Shown here in pieces: positions 63,137 through 64,000 of a DNA stretch of 64,000 bases. This DNA is from CAWJPW01 sp963844845 (GTDB lineage: Bacteria > Acidobacteriota > Thermoanaerobaculia > Thermoanaerobaculales > Sulfomarinibacteraceae): contig CAWJPW010000005.1 in NCBI GenBank assembly GCA_963844845.1, positions 1 to 64,000 of the forward strand, given 5' to 3'. The notes beneath the pieces are model-generated. The model was not told the DNA's origin and did no database searches. It worked only from the letters and a program-made list of their open reading frames with translations. Each line of letters begins with the position of its first letter. Positions within the stretch are counted from its first letter, which is position 1. The translations under genes were made by a program, and so were the position numbers.

Positions 63137-64000
63137 CGGGGAACGATCCCTCGTGCTGGGCGTAGTCCTGATGGCTGGGATGCTCGTGCTCGGCGGCGTG
63201 TTGCTGACGGTGGCCGTCGCTGTGGGCGCTCACGCCTGGCAGCTCGGTTTGTTCATGGTCCTCGCGCTGGTCGGGGTGGGGGCGTACGTCGGAGTGGTCT
63301 TCCTGCCGGCGCTGAGGCGGATGCGCGACGCAGCTGCCGTCAGGCGCGTCCACGAAGGCGAGAGGGGGGCCGTGTCCGGCGCTCTTGCGCAGCTCCGCAT
63401 GGGCGACCTGGTCGCAACGGTGGAGCCGGCTCGGGAGCTTGCCACTGATCTGCGCGGCGCGGTGGAGGCAGCGGTACGGTCGCTGTCGACGCTCATCCAG
63501 CAGATCCAATCCAGCTCCGTGGAGGTGGCGACCGCGGCGCGCACCGTGCAGGAGACCGCCTCGGAGCTCGCGTCGGGCTCGTCGGAGCAGGCTGCAGCAG
63601 TGGTGGAGATCACGTCCACGATGGAGGAGCTGGCGCGGACGGCGGGGCAGATCGCCACCAACGCCGCGTCGCAGGCCGAGCAGGCGGTCAAGGCCGAGCA
63701 GGCCGGAGATGCTGGCGCGGTGGCGGTGGAGGCCGCAGTGTCAGGCGTTGAGGCGGTGCGCGCTCGGATGGACGTCATCGCCAGTCGCACCGACGCCCTC
63801 GGCAATCGTTCCCGCGAGATCTACCGGGTGCTCGAGCTGATCACCGAGATTGCCCAGGAGACGCATATCCTCTCGCTGAACGCCGCCATCGAGGCCTCCG
63901 CTGCAGGCGAGCACGGGCAGCGTTTCTCGGTGGTGGCGGACGAGGTCCGCCGGTTGGCCGAGCGCTCCCGCGAGTCGGTGGACTCGGTGCGGGAGCTCCT
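63117..64000 (+). CDS. methyl-accepting chemotaxis protein, N-terminal part (3' truncated by window)
   Basis: A chemoreceptor starting at ATG 63117 behind GGAGGG and open to the window edge (~294 codons seen). Two membrane helices (about 11-37 and 42-64) are separated by only a few residues (GAHAW), so there is no periplasmic ligand domain. A HAMP-like or linker region follows (~65-110). Next comes a long coiled coil with a methylation-type region (SSGSEQ-like SGSSEQAAAV). The signalling tip motif ILSLNAAIEASAAGEHGQRF followed by VVADEVRRLAERS is diagnostic. It therefore senses membrane or cytoplasmic conditions, or relies on partners. Confidence 0.92.
   Translation, partial: MVFGESDGERSLVLGVVLMAGMLVLGGVLLTVAVAVGAHAWQLGLFMVLALVGVGAYVGVVFLPALRRMRDAAAVRRVHEGERGAVSGALAQLRMGDLVATVEPARELATDLRGAVEAAVRSLSTLIQQIQSSSVEVATAARTVQETASELASGSSEQAAAVVEITSTMEELARTAGQIATNAASQAEQAVKAEQAGDAGAVAVEAAVSGVEAVRARMDVIASRTDALGNRSREIYRVLELITEIAQETHILSLNAAIEASAAGEHGQRFSVVADEVRRLAERSRESVDSVREL

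Overview
The window is GC-rich bacterial chromosome with dense, mostly operonic genes. I found no tRNA, rRNA, CRISPR array, prophage or intact insertion sequence. Gene content (MtrCAB-type multiheme cytochromes, an E. coli-type complex I, a transaldolase-phosphoglucose isomerase fusion, DUF3014, TerB and GspE-N-domain proteins) suggests a respiring, metal-active Gram-negative bacterium. Acidobacteriota (Holophagae/Thermoanaerobaculia-like) is my best guess, with Myxococcota/Desulfobacterota relatives as alternatives. This is an inference from gene content, not a phylogeny.

Layout. 1-2.6 kb: the 3' end of a malic enzyme, a rhomboid-fold membrane protein and a cation diffusion facilitator. 3.1-8.1 kb: a three-gene extracellular electron transfer conduit (two decaheme cytochromes and a porin) with its own promoter and terminator. 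8.4-14.5 kb: a sulfotransferase divergent from a four-gene membrane operon encoding two paralogous alkaline-phosphatase-superfamily enzymes, a small ribbon-helix-helix-like protein and a novel-looking membrane protein; this is the least characterised system here. 14.6-15.5 kb: a DUF3014 protein. 15.7-30.3 kb: a complete nuoA-N operon with fused nuoCD. A 176-bp inverted-repeat element follows nuoN, and one related end follows the phosphatase operon.

30.5-41.2 kb: a frameshifted methyltransferase, a zinc alcohol dehydrogenase, the Nnr nucleotide-repair enzyme, a hairpin-rich intergenic region, nifS/nifU, and a Tat-exported molybdenum aldehyde oxidoreductase (PaoABC type, gene order A-C-B). 41.6-49.4 kb: a sugar-phosphate block (glucokinase, transketolase, transaldolase-Pgi fusion, G6PDH). 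49.4-64 kb: a fatty-acid-kinase-like DAK2-DegV fusion, a diguanylate cyclase, two calcineurin-like phosphoesterases, a secreted protein, a BtuF-like binding protein, MtaB, TerB, a thioesterase, an ankyrin protein, an RlmI-like methyltransferase, a GspE-N/GAF-like protein, and finally a CheW-like protein, a small unknown and a sensor-less chemoreceptor cut by the window end.

Taken together: NADPH and sugar phosphates come from the G6PDH/transaldolase/transketolase block and malic enzyme. NADH is oxidised by complex I. Electrons can leave the cell through the MtrCAB conduit. NifUS may supply Fe-S clusters to these Fe-S enzymes.
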